From assembly GCF_020885975.1 (NCBI RefSeq), contig NZ_AP025183.1, forward strand, positions 1,240,001-1,304,000: 64,000 bases of DNA, written 5' to 3'. The position numbers were made by a program, and so were the translations under genes. The notes beneath the pieces were generated by a model. That model was given only the letters and a program-made list of their open reading frames with translations, did no database searches and was not told the origin of the DNA. Numbering within the stretch: position 1 is the first letter of the stretch; every line of letters starts with the position of its first letter. Shown here one piece after another: positions 32,121 through 40,290 of the stretch. The stretch is from Flavobacterium ammonificans (GTDB lineage: Bacteria > Bacteroidota > Bacteroidia > Flavobacteriales > Flavobacteriaceae).

Positions 32121-32594
32121 TTAACAACAACCTGAATCAGGGGTACAACAAGAAGTTGCTTTAGCTTTCCATTGGCCTACATTAGGCATTTTACTTTCTG
32201 GAATACCGCAGTGGTCAGGTGCTAGACAGTTGGTTATTTTTGAAGTCAGTTGAAAGTGGGTTCCATCGAATTCCAACCCAAATTTTCCAATACTATCTTT
32301 CATTTGATACTCTACTTCGATTTCTAAATCTGTTAAACCTAACTTTTGTTCTGATAATTCGATGATGTTCAAAAGCTTTTCTGGATGCAAACGATGGTCG
32401 TAATCTTGCGCTTCCCACAATTGAAAATTGGCTACTTCTTCGCTTCGAATGGTTCCCCCACAATCAATAAAGTGTTTGGTTATTTTACCTACTTCTGTTA
32501 CATGAAAGTGAGGTGCTACGAGTTCGCCATTAGGCAGTTGAAAAGCGATCGTAGTTGCTCTTTGTAATTCGGATTTAATTGCTGATAGTGTCAT
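32121..32594 (-). CDS. DUF6428 family protein of the arsenic operon
   Basis: The 157-residue protein begins LSAIKSELQRATTIAFQLPNGELVAPHFHVTEVGKITKHFIDCGG and continues with VANFQLWEAQDYDHRLHPEKLLNIIE, a pattern I associate with DUF6428 proteins found beside arsR in Bacteroidota. It ends in a short cysteine-rich tail (residues 148-157, SCCTPDSGCC) and has CLAPDHCG just before. His-rich and Cys-rich segments suggest that it binds arsenite or a metal, perhaps as a chaperone handing substrate to the reductase or exporter; this is inference. It lies between arsR and the phosphatase gene with gaps of 15 and 16 bases. Confidence 0.8.
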   Translation of the reverse strand: MTLSAIKSELQRATTIAFQLPNGELVAPHFHVTEVGKITKHFIDCGGTIRSEEVANFQLWEAQDYDHRLHPEKLLNIIELSEQKLGLTDLEIEVEYQMKDSIGKFGLEFDGTHFQLTSKITNCLAPDHCGIPESKMPNVGQWKAKATSCCTPDSGCC

Positions 32595-32609
32595 GAATTT
32601 TGATTTTAG

Positions 32610-32936
32610 TTAACAACATTCTTTAGTAGTAAGGTAGGAAGTAATAGTCTCAAAAAAGCCTTTTAATTTGTTAAATCCTTCTTCGTTCAAACAATAACAA
32701 ATAGCGTTTCCTTCTATATTCCCTTTAATTAGACCTGCATTTTTTAATTCTTTCAGGTGTTGTGAAACGGTAGGTTGGGCGAGAGGTAATTCATTAACGA
32801 TGTCACCACAAATACAGGATTCCGTTTTTAATAAGTATTCAATAATAGCAATTCGAGCAGGATGTCCCATTGCTTTAGCTAAGATGGCTAATTCATTTTG
32901 TGTAGTTGTAAAATGTTCTGTTTTTGTAATTCCCAT
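32610..32936 (-). CDS. arsR: ArsR/SmtB family arsenic-responsive repressor
   Basis: The 108-residue winged-helix repressor has AKAMGHPARIAIIEYLL, the metalloid-binding pair in ESCICGDIV (Cys41, Cys43), the recognition helix AQPTVSQHLKELKNAGLIKG and a C-terminal dimer helix. Extra cysteines occur at 80 and 82 and at the very end (107-108). Binding of arsenite to such cysteines releases the protein from its operator. It is the first gene of the arsenic operon and is preceded by a palindrome that overlaps a promoter box. Confidence 0.95.
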   Translation of the reverse strand: MGITKTEHFTTTQNELAILAKAMGHPARIAIIEYLLKTESCICGDIVNELPLAQPTVSQHLKELKNAGLIKGNIEGNAICYCLNEEGFNKLKGFFETITSYLTTKECC

Positions 32937-32950
32937 TTTGCTATATTTTT

Positions 32951-32962
32951 ATATTGCAATAT
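32951..32962. promoter_or_regulatory. Candidate ArsR operator
   Basis: ATATTGCAATAT is a perfect 12-base palindrome 14 bases before the arsR ATG. It overlaps the -7 box of the candidate promoter, so a bound repressor would block transcription. Confidence 0.5.
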
Positions 32963-32984
32963 TACGATAAATATAATTACCAAA
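32957..32984 (-). promoter_or_regulatory. Candidate promoter of the arsenic operon
   Basis: On the minus strand TTTG (32984-32981) and TAATATTG (32964-32957) are 16 bases apart. The -7 box differs from TAnnTTTG at one position. The remainder of the 32937-33171 gap is AT-rich with no other clear signal. Confidence 0.45.
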
Positions 32985-33171
32985 CATTATTTTATTTACT
33001 TCTACGAATTGAATTGAGAATATGACATCTTTTTCATTTGATTTAAATGTTTTGATAAACAAAACGCATCTATTTCTTAAATAATGTAAATTTTTACTAA
33101 TTTTACAGGAGATATATTTAATTTTCGTAATCCTAAATTTATTGGAATTCTAACCCATTTAATAGATTATC

Positions 33172-34170
33172 ATGAGTAATAAAAACAAAACCTTAGGCGA
33201 GTTTATAATCGAAAACCAAAATGATTTTCAATATTCATCTGGAGAATTATCACGTATAATTAATTCGATTCGTTTGGCTGCAAAAGTGGTTAACTACAAA
33301 GTGAATAAAGCGGGTTTAGTGGATATTGTAGGTGCGGTTGGAGAACAAAATATTCAAGGTGAAGACCAACAAAAATTAGATGTTTATGCCAATGAGGTTT
33401 TTATTCAAACACTAATCAATAGAGAAATTGTATGCGGAATTGCTTCTGAAGAGAATGATGATTTTATCACGATTGAAGGTTCAGATAAGAGTAATTCTAA
33501 TAAGTATGTTGTGTTGATGGATCCCCTAGATGGCTCTTCTAATATTGATGTCAATGTTTCTGTGGGGACTATTTTTTCGGTTTACAGACGAATTACTCCC
33601 TTGGGAACTCCAGTTACTTTAGCCGATTTTTTACAGCCAGGAGTAAATCAAGTAGCTGCGGGTTATGTAATTTATGGCACTTCTACCATGTTAGTTTATA
33701 CAACCGGACATGGTGTTAATGGTTTTACTTTAAATCCAGCAATAGGAACTTTTTATTTGTCTCACCCTAATATGAGATTTCCAGAGAACGGTTCTATTTA
33801 TTCTGTCAATGAGGGTAATTATCGTCAGTTTCCACAAGGGGTTAAAGATTATATTAAGTATTGTCAAATGGAGGAAGAGGATAGACCATATACTTCAAGA
33901 TACATCGGTAGTTTAGTTTCAGATATCCATCGCAACATGATTAAAGGTGGGATTTATTTATATCCGACTAGTTCAAAATCTCCTAAAGGGAAACTTCGTT
34001 TGTTGTATGAGTGTAATCCTTTAGCTTTTGTAGTGGAGCAAGCTGGAGGTAAAGCGTCTGATGGTAAGAATAGAATTATGGAATTACAGCCAACAGAGTT
34101 GCACCAGCGAATTCCTTTTTTCTGCGGCAGTAAAAATATGGTTGATACACTAGAAAAATTTATGCTCTAA
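33172..34170 (+). CDS. fbp: Fructose-1,6-bisphosphatase, class I
   Basis: This gluconeogenic enzyme hydrolyses fructose 1,6-bisphosphate. The 332-residue protein shows EENDDF (metal Glu), the core metal motif [51 protein letters not shown] and the late [19 protein letters not shown]. All four belong to class I enzymes, and the length is as expected. It has about 60 bases of leader after a weak TAATTTTA box near 33100 and is followed by an unrelated small exported-protein gene. Confidence 0.97.
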   Translation: MSNKNKTLGEFIIENQNDFQYSSGELSRIINSIRLAAKVVNYKVNKAGLVDIVGAVGEQNIQGEDQQKLDVYANEVFIQTLINREIVCGIASEENDDFITIEGSDKSNSNKYVVLMDPLDGSSNIDVNVSVGTIFSVYRRITPLGTPVTLADFLQPGVNQVAAGYVIYGTSTMLVYTTGHGVNGFTLNPAIGTFYLSHPNMRFPENGSIYSVNEGNYRQFPQGVKDYIKYCQMEEEDRPYTSRYIGSLVSDIHRNMIKGGIYLYPTSSKSPKGKLRLLYECNPLAFVVEQAGGKASDGKNRIMELQPTELHQRIPFFCGSKNMVDTLEKFML

Positions 34171-34258
34171 TGTTTTCAAATTTATTAGAATTAATTAATT
34201 TATTGTTTTCATTTTTTTTTTAGCATATTTGTCATTATAAATCCCAAAATCTATTGAA

Positions 34259-34702
34259 ATGAAAAAAATTATTATTACTGCTTTACTCATGGCAGGTTTG
34301 TTTGTAAACGCACAAGGTTTTCAATACAAAATTGTAACTACTATCGAATCTGTTGTTCCAGGTGGTATAGGTCGCTCCCGAATTATTGAAAACGGAACTG
34401 AAGTTGACTACACACAATTCACAACAACCAGAACTAAAGAAGGAAAAGAGAAAACTGATAAAGACCGTAGCGATGTCAAAATTGACAATTTGAAGGAATC
34501 CACTTTGGTCAATTTTTATAGTTTGGTTGGAATTAATTTTCAGAATATTGCTTCCAATGACGCTATGATTACTTCTATGTTGAACAAATATAGTAAGGAT
34601 GGATGGGAATTATTTAATATTGTGAGCGGTGTAGAAAGTGATGCTGGAAAAGGTGATGGTGATGGAATTTTTATCACTCGGTTTTATTTCAGAATGAAAT
34701 AA
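34259..34702 (+). CDS. DUF4177-like exported protein
   Basis: The 147-residue protein has a signal peptide (MKKIIITALLMAGLFVNAQ). The mature part opens FQYKIVTTIESVVPGG and closes LNKYSKDGWELFNIVSGVES followed by FITRFYFRMK. The YK(I/V)VT start and the GWELFNIV box are the DUF4177 pattern; the middle (about 45-85) carries a charged insertion, GKEKTDKDRSDVKI. Function is unknown; the signal peptide places it in the periplasm or beyond. It ends at a strong terminator shared with the facing tRNA-Met gene. Confidence 0.75.
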   Translation: MKKIIITALLMAGLFVNAQGFQYKIVTTIESVVPGGIGRSRIIENGTEVDYTQFTTTRTKEGKEKTDKDRSDVKIDNLKESTLVNFYSLVGINFQNIASNDAMITSMLNKYSKDGWELFNIVSGVESDAGKGDGDGIFITRFYFRMK

Positions 34703-34720
34703 CTAGTAAGTTGAAAATTT

Positions 34721-34757
34721 AAAACCCCTAACACTTTGGTATTAGGGGTTTTACTTT
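34721..34757. terminator. Terminator between the DUF4177-like gene and tRNA-Met
   Basis: AAAACCCCTAA (34721-34731) and TTAGGGGTTTT (34742-34752) form an 11-bp stem with a 10-base loop. T-rich flanks on both sides let it serve the plus-strand gene and the minus-strand tRNA. Confidence 0.8.
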
Positions 34758-34759
34758 TG

Positions 34760-34833
34760 TAGCGAGACCGAGATTTGAACTCGGGACCTCAGGGTTATGA
34801 ATCCTGCGCTCTAACCAACTGAGCTATCTCGCC
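34760..34833 (-). tRNA. tRNA-Met (anticodon CAT)
   Basis: The minus strand folds as a 74-nt cloverleaf: acceptor GGCGAGA with TCTCGCT, D arm AGCTCAGTTGGTTAGAGC, anticodon loop TTCATAA with anticodon CAT, and T arm with TTCAAAT. The paired first base and single-base discriminator are of elongator type rather than initiator. A Met-CAT gene could instead be the tRNA-Ile decoding AUA after lysidine modification; sequence alone does not exclude that. Confidence 0.93.
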
Positions 34834-34981
34834 AATTCTATGGGTTAAGCATCTTGCAATGCGGGTGCAAATATAGAAATAATAATATCGTTTCCAAGTA
34901 ATATTTAACAAAAAAATATTTTTAAAAACACTTTTTTTTTGACTTTATATTCTTATATTTCAAAAAAATTAAACAGTATAC

Positions 34982-35374
34982 ATGGAACCAAAAGTACGCT
35001 ATGAGATAGAGTTTCCCATTAATTCTTCCCCTCAATTATTGTATCAATATATTGCTACTCCTTCTGGCTTATCAGAATGGTTTGCAGATAATGTAAATTC
35101 TCGTGGCGAATTTTTTACTTTCATTTGGAATGACTCTGAAGAGAAAGCAAGATTAGCGTCTAAAAAATCGGGTGAAAAGGTAAAGTTCAAATGGGTAGAT
35201 GATAACGCTAAAGATACCGAGTATTTTTTTGAAATTCATATTTTAGAAGATGAGTTAACCAAAGATGTATCCTTACTTATTATTGATTTTGCACCCAAAG
35301 ACGAGTTGGATGAGGCTAAACAGCTATGGGAAAATCAAGTGTCCGATTTAAAACATCTTATCGGATCAGTGTAG
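34982..35374 (+). CDS. START-like (SRPBCC) domain protein
   Basis: The 130-residue protein has the helix-grip layout of SRPBCC/AHSA1-like proteins: YEIEFPINSSPQLLYQYIATPSGLSEWFADNVNSRGEFFTFIW at the start, KVKFKWVDD in the middle and a long C-terminal helix DEAKQLWENQVSDLKHLIGS. Such domains bind hydrophobic ligands or chaperones in a deep pocket, but no ligand can be named. It is a cytoplasmic protein with no signal peptide. The gene is ended by the hairpin at 35399-35418, which also sits directly in front of the next gene. Confidence 0.82.
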   Translation: MEPKVRYEIEFPINSSPQLLYQYIATPSGLSEWFADNVNSRGEFFTFIWNDSEEKARLASKKSGEKVKFKWVDDNAKDTEYFFEIHILEDELTKDVSLLIIDFAPKDELDEAKQLWENQVSDLKHLIGSV

Positions 35375-35391
35375 TAAATTTATTTTTGACT

Positions 35392-35399
35392 TATATTTG
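35392..35399 (+). promoter_or_regulatory. -7 box of the class IV aminotransferase gene
   Basis: TATATTTG is an exact TAnnTTTG match. Its last base is the first base of the terminator stem of the upstream gene, so the expected transcript start lies inside that hairpin. Confidence 0.55.
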
Positions 35400-35425
35400 C
35401 CCTGAATAAATTCAGGGCTTTTTTT
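35399..35425 (+). terminator. Terminator of the START-like gene abutting the next ATG
   Basis: GCCCTGAA and TTCAGGGC form an 8-bp stem with a TAAA loop (35399-35418), followed by seven T residues. The ATG of the next gene follows the T-run with no spacer. Confidence 0.85.
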
Positions 35426-36259
35426 ATGGATAATTGTAACGGAGATACTACTGCACTTGAGAATAAGTTAACGCACAATCGTAGTTTTTTATATGGTGAC
35501 GCGGTATTCGAAACTTTAAAAATTGTACAAGGTAAAATTCTTTTTCTTGAAGACCATTATTTTAGACTGATGGCTTCGATGCGGATTTTGCGAATGGAAA
35601 TCCCGATGGATTTTACTATGGAATTTTTTGAAGAGCAACTACTTTCAACTGTAAAAAATGAGGGTTGTCTGGATTCTGCTAGGGTTAGGATTACAGTGTA
35701 TCGCAATGATGGAGGGTATTATTTACCTCTAACCAACACAATTTCGTATTTAATTCATGCGACTCCTTTACAAAGCCAAGTTTACGTTTTGGAATCTAAA
35801 TCCTGTGAAGTGGATTTGTATAAAGATTTTTACATCAGTAAGCAGTTACTATCTACTTTGAAAACTACAAATAAAGTACTTCATGTTACCGCTAGTATTT
35901 ATGCCAATGAAAATGATTTGGACAACTGTATTTTACTTAATGAAAGCAAAAACGTAGTTGAAGTACTCCAAGGGAATATTTTTATGCTTCAGGGAACTAA
36001 ATTGATCACACCTCCAATTTCTGAAGGTTGTTGTAATGGTATTTTGAGAAAACAGCTTATTGCTTTGGCTAAAAAAATGGAGGGATTAGAAGTTGTTGAA
36101 GAAATAATTTCACCTTTTGATTTGCAAAAAGCAGATGAATTGTTCTACACTAATGTTATAAAAGGAATTCAATCCATTACAAAATATAGAAAAAAAGAAT
36201 TTAAAACGGATTTAGCCAGTAGTTTGGTTGAAAAATTAAACGAACTAATTTTGAATTAA
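35426..36259 (+). CDS. PLP-dependent class IV aminotransferase/lyase
   Basis: The 277-residue protein is of fold type IV. HNRSFLYGDAVFETLKIVQGK (about 18-38) matches the N-terminal box, LSTLKTTNKVLHVTAS carries the likely PLP lysine, and NCILLNESKNVVEVLQGNIFML matches the usual Glu-x-x-x-x-Asn-Ile-Phe cofactor box. Family members are branched-chain aminotransferases, D-amino-acid aminotransferases or 4-amino-4-deoxychorismate lyases; the small size and lack of a clear substrate motif leave this open, with the lyase (PabC-like) role possible. The ATG at 35426 sits directly after the upstream terminator. It overlaps the facing YqgE gene by 4 bases. Confidence 0.85.
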   Translation: MDNCNGDTTALENKLTHNRSFLYGDAVFETLKIVQGKILFLEDHYFRLMASMRILRMEIPMDFTMEFFEEQLLSTVKNEGCLDSARVRITVYRNDGGYYLPLTNTISYLIHATPLQSQVYVLESKSCEVDLYKDFYISKQLLSTLKTTNKVLHVTASIYANENDLDNCILLNESKNVVEVLQGNIFMLQGTKLITPPISEGCCNGILRKQLIALAKKMEGLEVVEEIISPFDLQKADELFYTNVIKGIQSITKYRKKEFKTDLASSLVEKLNELILN

Positions 36260-36816
36260 TTCAGGTAAGGATTTTCAGGTGCATTGGACCAGATAAGATA
36301 GTCGCCACCTATTTCAATAATTTTTTCTTTCCAAATTTGAGATGTAGTTTTTCCGATAATTTTATTTTTATAATTATTAGGAGTAACTATCCATGATTTT
36401 TGTTCCATCTCTGTTTCAAGTTGTGTTTCACCCCAACCAGTATATCCTAAGAAAAATCGTATATTGTCTTTATTAATCTCTTGTTTATTTAGTAATTCTT
36501 TGACGGTGTCAAAGCAGCCTCCCCAATAAATTCCATTTGAGATTTCGATACTATTTGGGATTACGTCGGGCACATTGTGTAAAAAGTATAAATTATCTTG
36601 CTCTACCGGACCACCATTGTATATTTTGAAATTTCCAATAATATCAGGTACTATATCTTGGATAGTAAATTTCAAAGGTTTATTTATTATAAACCCTACC
36701 GACCCTTGTTCATGATGATCTGTCAATAGAATTACTGCTTTATTGAAAGAAACATCACCAATCAAGTCTGGATCAGCAACAAGAAGTTGCCCTTTTTCTA
36801 ATTTTACTGATAACAT
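36256..36816 (-). CDS. YqgE/AlgH family protein
   Basis: The 186-residue protein matches YqgE/AlgH: KGQLLVADPDLIGDVSFNKAVILLTDHHEQGSVGFIINKPL at the N-terminus, YNGGPVEQDNLYFLHNVPD, YWGGCFDTVKELL and FLGYTGWGETQLETEM. The conserved GPV and GWGxxQLExE boxes are all present. AlgH was first linked to alginate regulation in Pseudomonas, but the general biochemical role is unknown; it is cytoplasmic. It is upstream-adjacent to nothing on its strand within 100 bases and lies beyond the HU terminator, so it is probably read by itself. Confidence 0.92.
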   Translation of the reverse strand: MLSVKLEKGQLLVADPDLIGDVSFNKAVILLTDHHEQGSVGFIINKPLKFTIQDIVPDIIGNFKIYNGGPVEQDNLYFLHNVPDVIPNSIEISNGIYWGGCFDTVKELLNKQEINKDNIRFFLGYTGWGETQLETEMEQKSWIVTPNNYKNKIIGKTTSQIWKEKIIEIGGDYLIWSNAPENPYLN

Positions 36817-36887
36817 ACTTCCTTATTTTGGATTAAAATTAACAATTATTTTAAAATCAATAGGACAATTTGAAATATAATAACATA

Positions 36888-36913
36888 AAAAAACCTTCCG
36901 AAGGGAAGGTTTT
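36888..36913 (-). terminator. Terminator of the HU gene
   Basis: AAAACCTTCC and GGAAGGTTTT (36890-36913) form a 10-bp stem around GAAG. On the minus strand the stem is followed by a T-run. Confidence 0.87.
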
Positions 36914-36934
36914 AGTATATCAGAAAAGCTTTAA

Positions 36935-37207
36935 TTAGTTTACAGCTCCTTCTAAATCAGCTCCAGCTTTGAATTTTACAACATTCTTAGCAGCGATTTT
37001 GATAGTTTTTCCAGTTTGTGGGTTTCTACCATCTCTTGCAGCTCTTTTAGAAACTGACCAAGATCCGAAACCTACTAATGATACTCTTCCACCTTTTTTC
37101 AAAGTACCACTTACATTTCCTAAAAATGATTCTAAAGCCAATTTAGCAGCTGCTTTAGTAATTCCTGCGTCAGCAGCGATAGCGTCGATTAATTCTGATT
37201 TGTTCAT
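36935..37207 (-). CDS. HU family DNA-binding protein
   Basis: The 90-residue protein is a typical HU subunit: MNKSELIDAIAADAGITKAAAKLALESF forms the helical dimer base, RVSLVGFGSWSVSKRAARDGRNPQTGKTI supplies the beta arms with the conserved Arg-Asn-Pro tip (RNPQTG), and AAKNVVKFKAGADL closes it. HU compacts and bends DNA without strong sequence preference. It has a clear promoter (TTTG, 19 bases, TAAATTTG) and a strong terminator, so it is an independent, probably highly expressed gene. Confidence 0.97.
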   Translation of the reverse strand: MNKSELIDAIAADAGITKAAAKLALESFLGNVSGTLKKGGRVSLVGFGSWSVSKRAARDGRNPQTGKTIKIAAKNVVKFKAGADLEGAVN

Positions 37208-37249
37208 AATAATTAGTTATTAATTGTTGGTTAAAAAAAAATTGTTAAA

Positions 37250-37280
37250 CAAATTTAGCAGGAAATCCTTTCTGTGCAAA
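37250..37280 (-). promoter_or_regulatory. HU gene promoter
   Basis: On the minus strand TTTG (37280-37277) and TAAATTTG (37257-37250) are 19 bases apart, a complete Bacteroidota promoter. The leader to the ATG at 37207 is about 35 bases. Confidence 0.72.
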
Positions 37281-37385
37281 GGCTAAGCCCATTTTATGGC
37301 TAATTTGTTAATAACTTGAGTTATTTGTTCATAAAGCATCGGTTTTTTGCCGCGAAAACGTTATAAATGCTCACTTTTTTAGGTT

Positions 37386-38333
37386 TTAATGCGCTTTTGC
37401 CTCCCCAGAAAATTGAATTCCATTGAGTAATTCGGCAGTTTTCATCTTCTTTTTACCTGGAAATTGAATGCTTTCTATCTGAATAAACCCATTTGCAACA
37501 GCAATTTTCATTTCTTTCTTGCTGCATAGTAGTTGTCCAATGGGTAATGCGTGTAATTCAAGAATCGGAATAGCTTCATATATTTTAACATTCCATTCTT
37601 CTCCTTTGTCACTTATATAACACCAAGCGGCTGGATATGGACTTAAACCTCTTATGAGATTATGTATTTCAGCGGCTGGTTTAGTCCAATCTATTTTGCA
37701 GTTTTCCTTATTGAGTTTATAAGCGGTTTTAATTTCGCTATCGTCTTGTTGAACAGTGGTGACTACATTCCCTTTTTCTATCAAGGCTAAAGTATTGATA
37801 ACAGTTTCACTACCTAGTAACATCAATCGGTCGTGTAATTCTCCCGCTGATTCATTTTGAGCAATAGGAGTTTCAGCTTTCAAAATCATAGCGCCAGTAT
37901 CTATCTTATCATCAATAAAGAAGGTAGTTACACCCGTTTTATTTTCTCCATTGATAATCGCCCAGTTAATAGGCGCTGCACCTCTATAATTAGGCAAGAG
38001 GGAAGCGTGTAAATTGAAAGTACCTAACGAAGGCATTTCCCAAACCACTTTGGGTAGCATTCTAAAGGCCACCACAATTTGTAGGTTAGCATTTAACGCT
38101 TTCAATTCAGTTAAAAAACTTTCGTCTTTTAAATTAGTAGGTTGCAGTAAACTTAAGTTGTTGTCCAAAGCATATTCTTTCACTGCAGAATATTTTATTT
38201 TTTGTCCGCGCCCAGCGGGTTTGTCTGCTGCGGTAATTACGCCAACTACTTCGTACTTATTCTGTAAAATAGTATCTAAAATGCCAACGGCAAACTCGGG
38301 TGTACCCATAAAAACTATTCGTAGTTTTTCCAT
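37386..38333 (-). CDS. fmt: Methionyl-tRNA formyltransferase
   Basis: Fmt formylates initiator Met-tRNA using 10-formyl-tetrahydrofolate. The 315-residue protein has RIVFMGTPEFAVGIL (4-18), TAADKPAGRGQKI, the catalytic box FNLHASLLPNYRGAAPINWAIINGE (Asn, His and the following Asp in FIDDKIDTGAMI), and a C-terminal OB-like domain beginning near KIDWTKPAAEIHNLIRGLSPYPAAW. The ATG shares its A with the recQ stop codon (TAATG), so the two genes are translationally coupled. Confidence 0.97.
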   Translation of the reverse strand: MEKLRIVFMGTPEFAVGILDTILQNKYEVVGVITAADKPAGRGQKIKYSAVKEYALDNNLSLLQPTNLKDESFLTELKALNANLQIVVAFRMLPKVVWEMPSLGTFNLHASLLPNYRGAAPINWAIINGENKTGVTTFFIDDKIDTGAMILKAETPIAQNESAGELHDRLMLLGSETVINTLALIEKGNVVTTVQQDDSEIKTAYKLNKENCKIDWTKPAAEIHNLIRGLSPYPAAWCYISDKGEEWNVKIYEAIPILELHALPIGQLLCSKKEMKIAVANGFIQIESIQFPGKKKMKTAELLNGIQFSGEAKAH

Positions 38334-40228
38334 TATATATGTATAGTATAGTTGTTATTCGCCTTAAGGACGATTTTTTCTTCTTCTAATAGCTTCTGAA
38401 GTCCTTTGATTACGGTTTCAGAATCTAATTGTGTTCGCTCTTGAATTTCTCTTGAATTGAGGGACTCTTTTTGTAACAACTCTAATAGTTGAGTCGTTAC
38501 GGATTGTAATTTAGGAACCGTTTTCTTCTTTCCAATACAATAAGAGCAAATTCCGCATTCGCTTTTTGTTTCTTCTCCAAAATAGCTCAGGATAATTTGG
38601 TTCTTACATCGTTTCTTTTCATTTACATAATTAAGAACCGAATGCAATTGATCCTTCTTGAGTTGGTTTTGGCGTTCTAAATATTTAGCTACTCGATTAA
38701 TGGTTCGTTCGTCTTCGCGAATTTCATTAAATAAAATGGAAGCGTCATTATTTTTTGCATTATAACTTACAATGCCTTTTTCTTTTAGCTTGTGCAATAC
38801 AGCCTGAACTTCATTTGGTTTATGATTGGATTTTTTAGCAATAAAATCCAAATTGAAAGCGGTTTGCATTTCATAAATTCCAGGATATGTTCGCAAAATA
38901 GTGAGTATGATTTCTTCATCATTGGGATGTAAACTATTGTAGCGAATTACTTCTTTTGAAGGAATCAAAAATTGTAAACTTATCTTTTCAGAAAATTCTT
39001 GAGACAAATTGATAATCCCCTGTCTATCTAGAAACTGAATTGCATTATAGGTTTTAAGAGTAGGGAAATTGTATTTCAAACAAAAATGATTCAGGTTGAA
39101 AGCAAATTGCTCATTGAAACCCTCTCCATACGCAATCTGAAAGTAATTGCAAAGTTTGATAAAGACGGAGTTTAAAAATGTCTTGTCGGGTAAATTCAAT
39201 AAGAATTGGTTTTCAGCTTGTAAATTATCCGACGGATTAGTCAATAAAATAGCAAAGGCTTTTTCGCCATCGCGTCCTGCTCGTCCTGATTCTTGGTAAT
39301 AATTCTCAATATTGTCGGGTAGTTGAATATGCATTACTGTTTTAACATTCGCTTTATCAATTCCCATTCCAAAGGCATTGGTCGCCACCATAACTTGAGC
39401 TTCTTCCTGCATCCAAATGGACATATTGGTCTCTTTTTCCTTTGGCGAAAGCCCACCGTGATAATAAGTTGCCCGAAAGCCTATAGCTTTAAGTTGATTT
39501 GCAATGTCAATACATGACCTCCGATTGCGCACATATATAATAGAAGGTTCCGGATTCTTTTTGAGAATTTGCTCTATTTTGTACAATTTGTCCTCAGCTT
39601 CAATTACCATATAGGCAATGTTGTCTCTTGCAAATGATTTTTGAAAGACAGACGGATTTTGTAATCCGGTTTCCGTAATTATATCCTCTTTAACTCTAGG
39701 CGTTGCTGTGGCAGTTAAAGCCAAAAAAGGAATTTTTTGAAAGTGTTTCTTTAAATCGGATATTTTTAAATAAGCAGGTCTAAAATCATGTCCCCATTGC
39801 GAAACACAATGCGCTTCGTCAATAGCAATAAGGTTGATGGGTAGGTTTTTGATGCGGTCCAAAATCCAATCCGACTGTAAACGTTCAGGAGACAAATACA
39901 GAAATTTGTAGTTTCCAAACTGACAATTGTCTAACAAATCAATCATTTCTTCGGAACGGATTCCGCCAGTTAAAGCAATGGCTTTGATGTTGCGTGCTTG
40001 CAAATTAGCGACTTGGTCTTTCATTAAAGCCACTAATGGAGAAATTACCAAACAAATTCCTTCTTGCATTAGAGCAGGAACTTGAAAGCAAATGGATTTA
40101 CCACCACCTGTTGGCAGTATAGCCAAAGTGTCCTTACCGCCAACCACAGAATCTATAATTTCATTTTGTAGCGATCGGAACTGATCGTGTTTCCAATATT
40201 TCTGAAGAATAGCTAGTGCTGTTTGCAT
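38333..40228 (-). CDS. recQ: RecQ family ATP-dependent DNA helicase
   Basis: The 631-residue protein carries the SF2 helicase motifs: FRSLQNEIID (motif 0), LPTGGGKSICFQVPAL (motif I), IDEAHCVSQWGHDFRP (DEAH plus the RecQ aromatic-rich loop), LTATATPRV, and VMHIQLPDNIENYYQESGRAGRDG (motif VI). A zinc-binding region follows with CKNQIILSYFGEETKSECGICSYC and then a winged-helix-like tail. I see no HRDC domain at the C-terminus. RecQ unwinds 3'-5' and acts in recombination and fork repair. Flavobacteria often have two recQ genes; which this is cannot be told. Confidence 0.94.
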   Translation of the reverse strand: MQTALAILQKYWKHDQFRSLQNEIIDSVVGGKDTLAILPTGGGKSICFQVPALMQEGICLVISPLVALMKDQVANLQARNIKAIALTGGIRSEEMIDLLDNCQFGNYKFLYLSPERLQSDWILDRIKNLPINLIAIDEAHCVSQWGHDFRPAYLKISDLKKHFQKIPFLALTATATPRVKEDIITETGLQNPSVFQKSFARDNIAYMVIEAEDKLYKIEQILKKNPEPSIIYVRNRRSCIDIANQLKAIGFRATYYHGGLSPKEKETNMSIWMQEEAQVMVATNAFGMGIDKANVKTVMHIQLPDNIENYYQESGRAGRDGEKAFAILLTNPSDNLQAENQFLLNLPDKTFLNSVFIKLCNYFQIAYGEGFNEQFAFNLNHFCLKYNFPTLKTYNAIQFLDRQGIINLSQEFSEKISLQFLIPSKEVIRYNSLHPNDEEIILTILRTYPGIYEMQTAFNLDFIAKKSNHKPNEVQAVLHKLKEKGIVSYNAKNNDASILFNEIREDERTINRVAKYLERQNQLKKDQLHSVLNYVNEKKRCKNQIILSYFGEETKSECGICSYCIGKKKTVPKLQSVTTQLLELLQKESLNSREIQERTQLDSETVIKGLQKLLEEEKIVLKANNNYTIHI

Positions 40229-40290
40229 CGATTTCAGGGCGCTACTTTAGGTTTTCAATGCAATAGTGAATCACTGCTACATTGTGTTAT

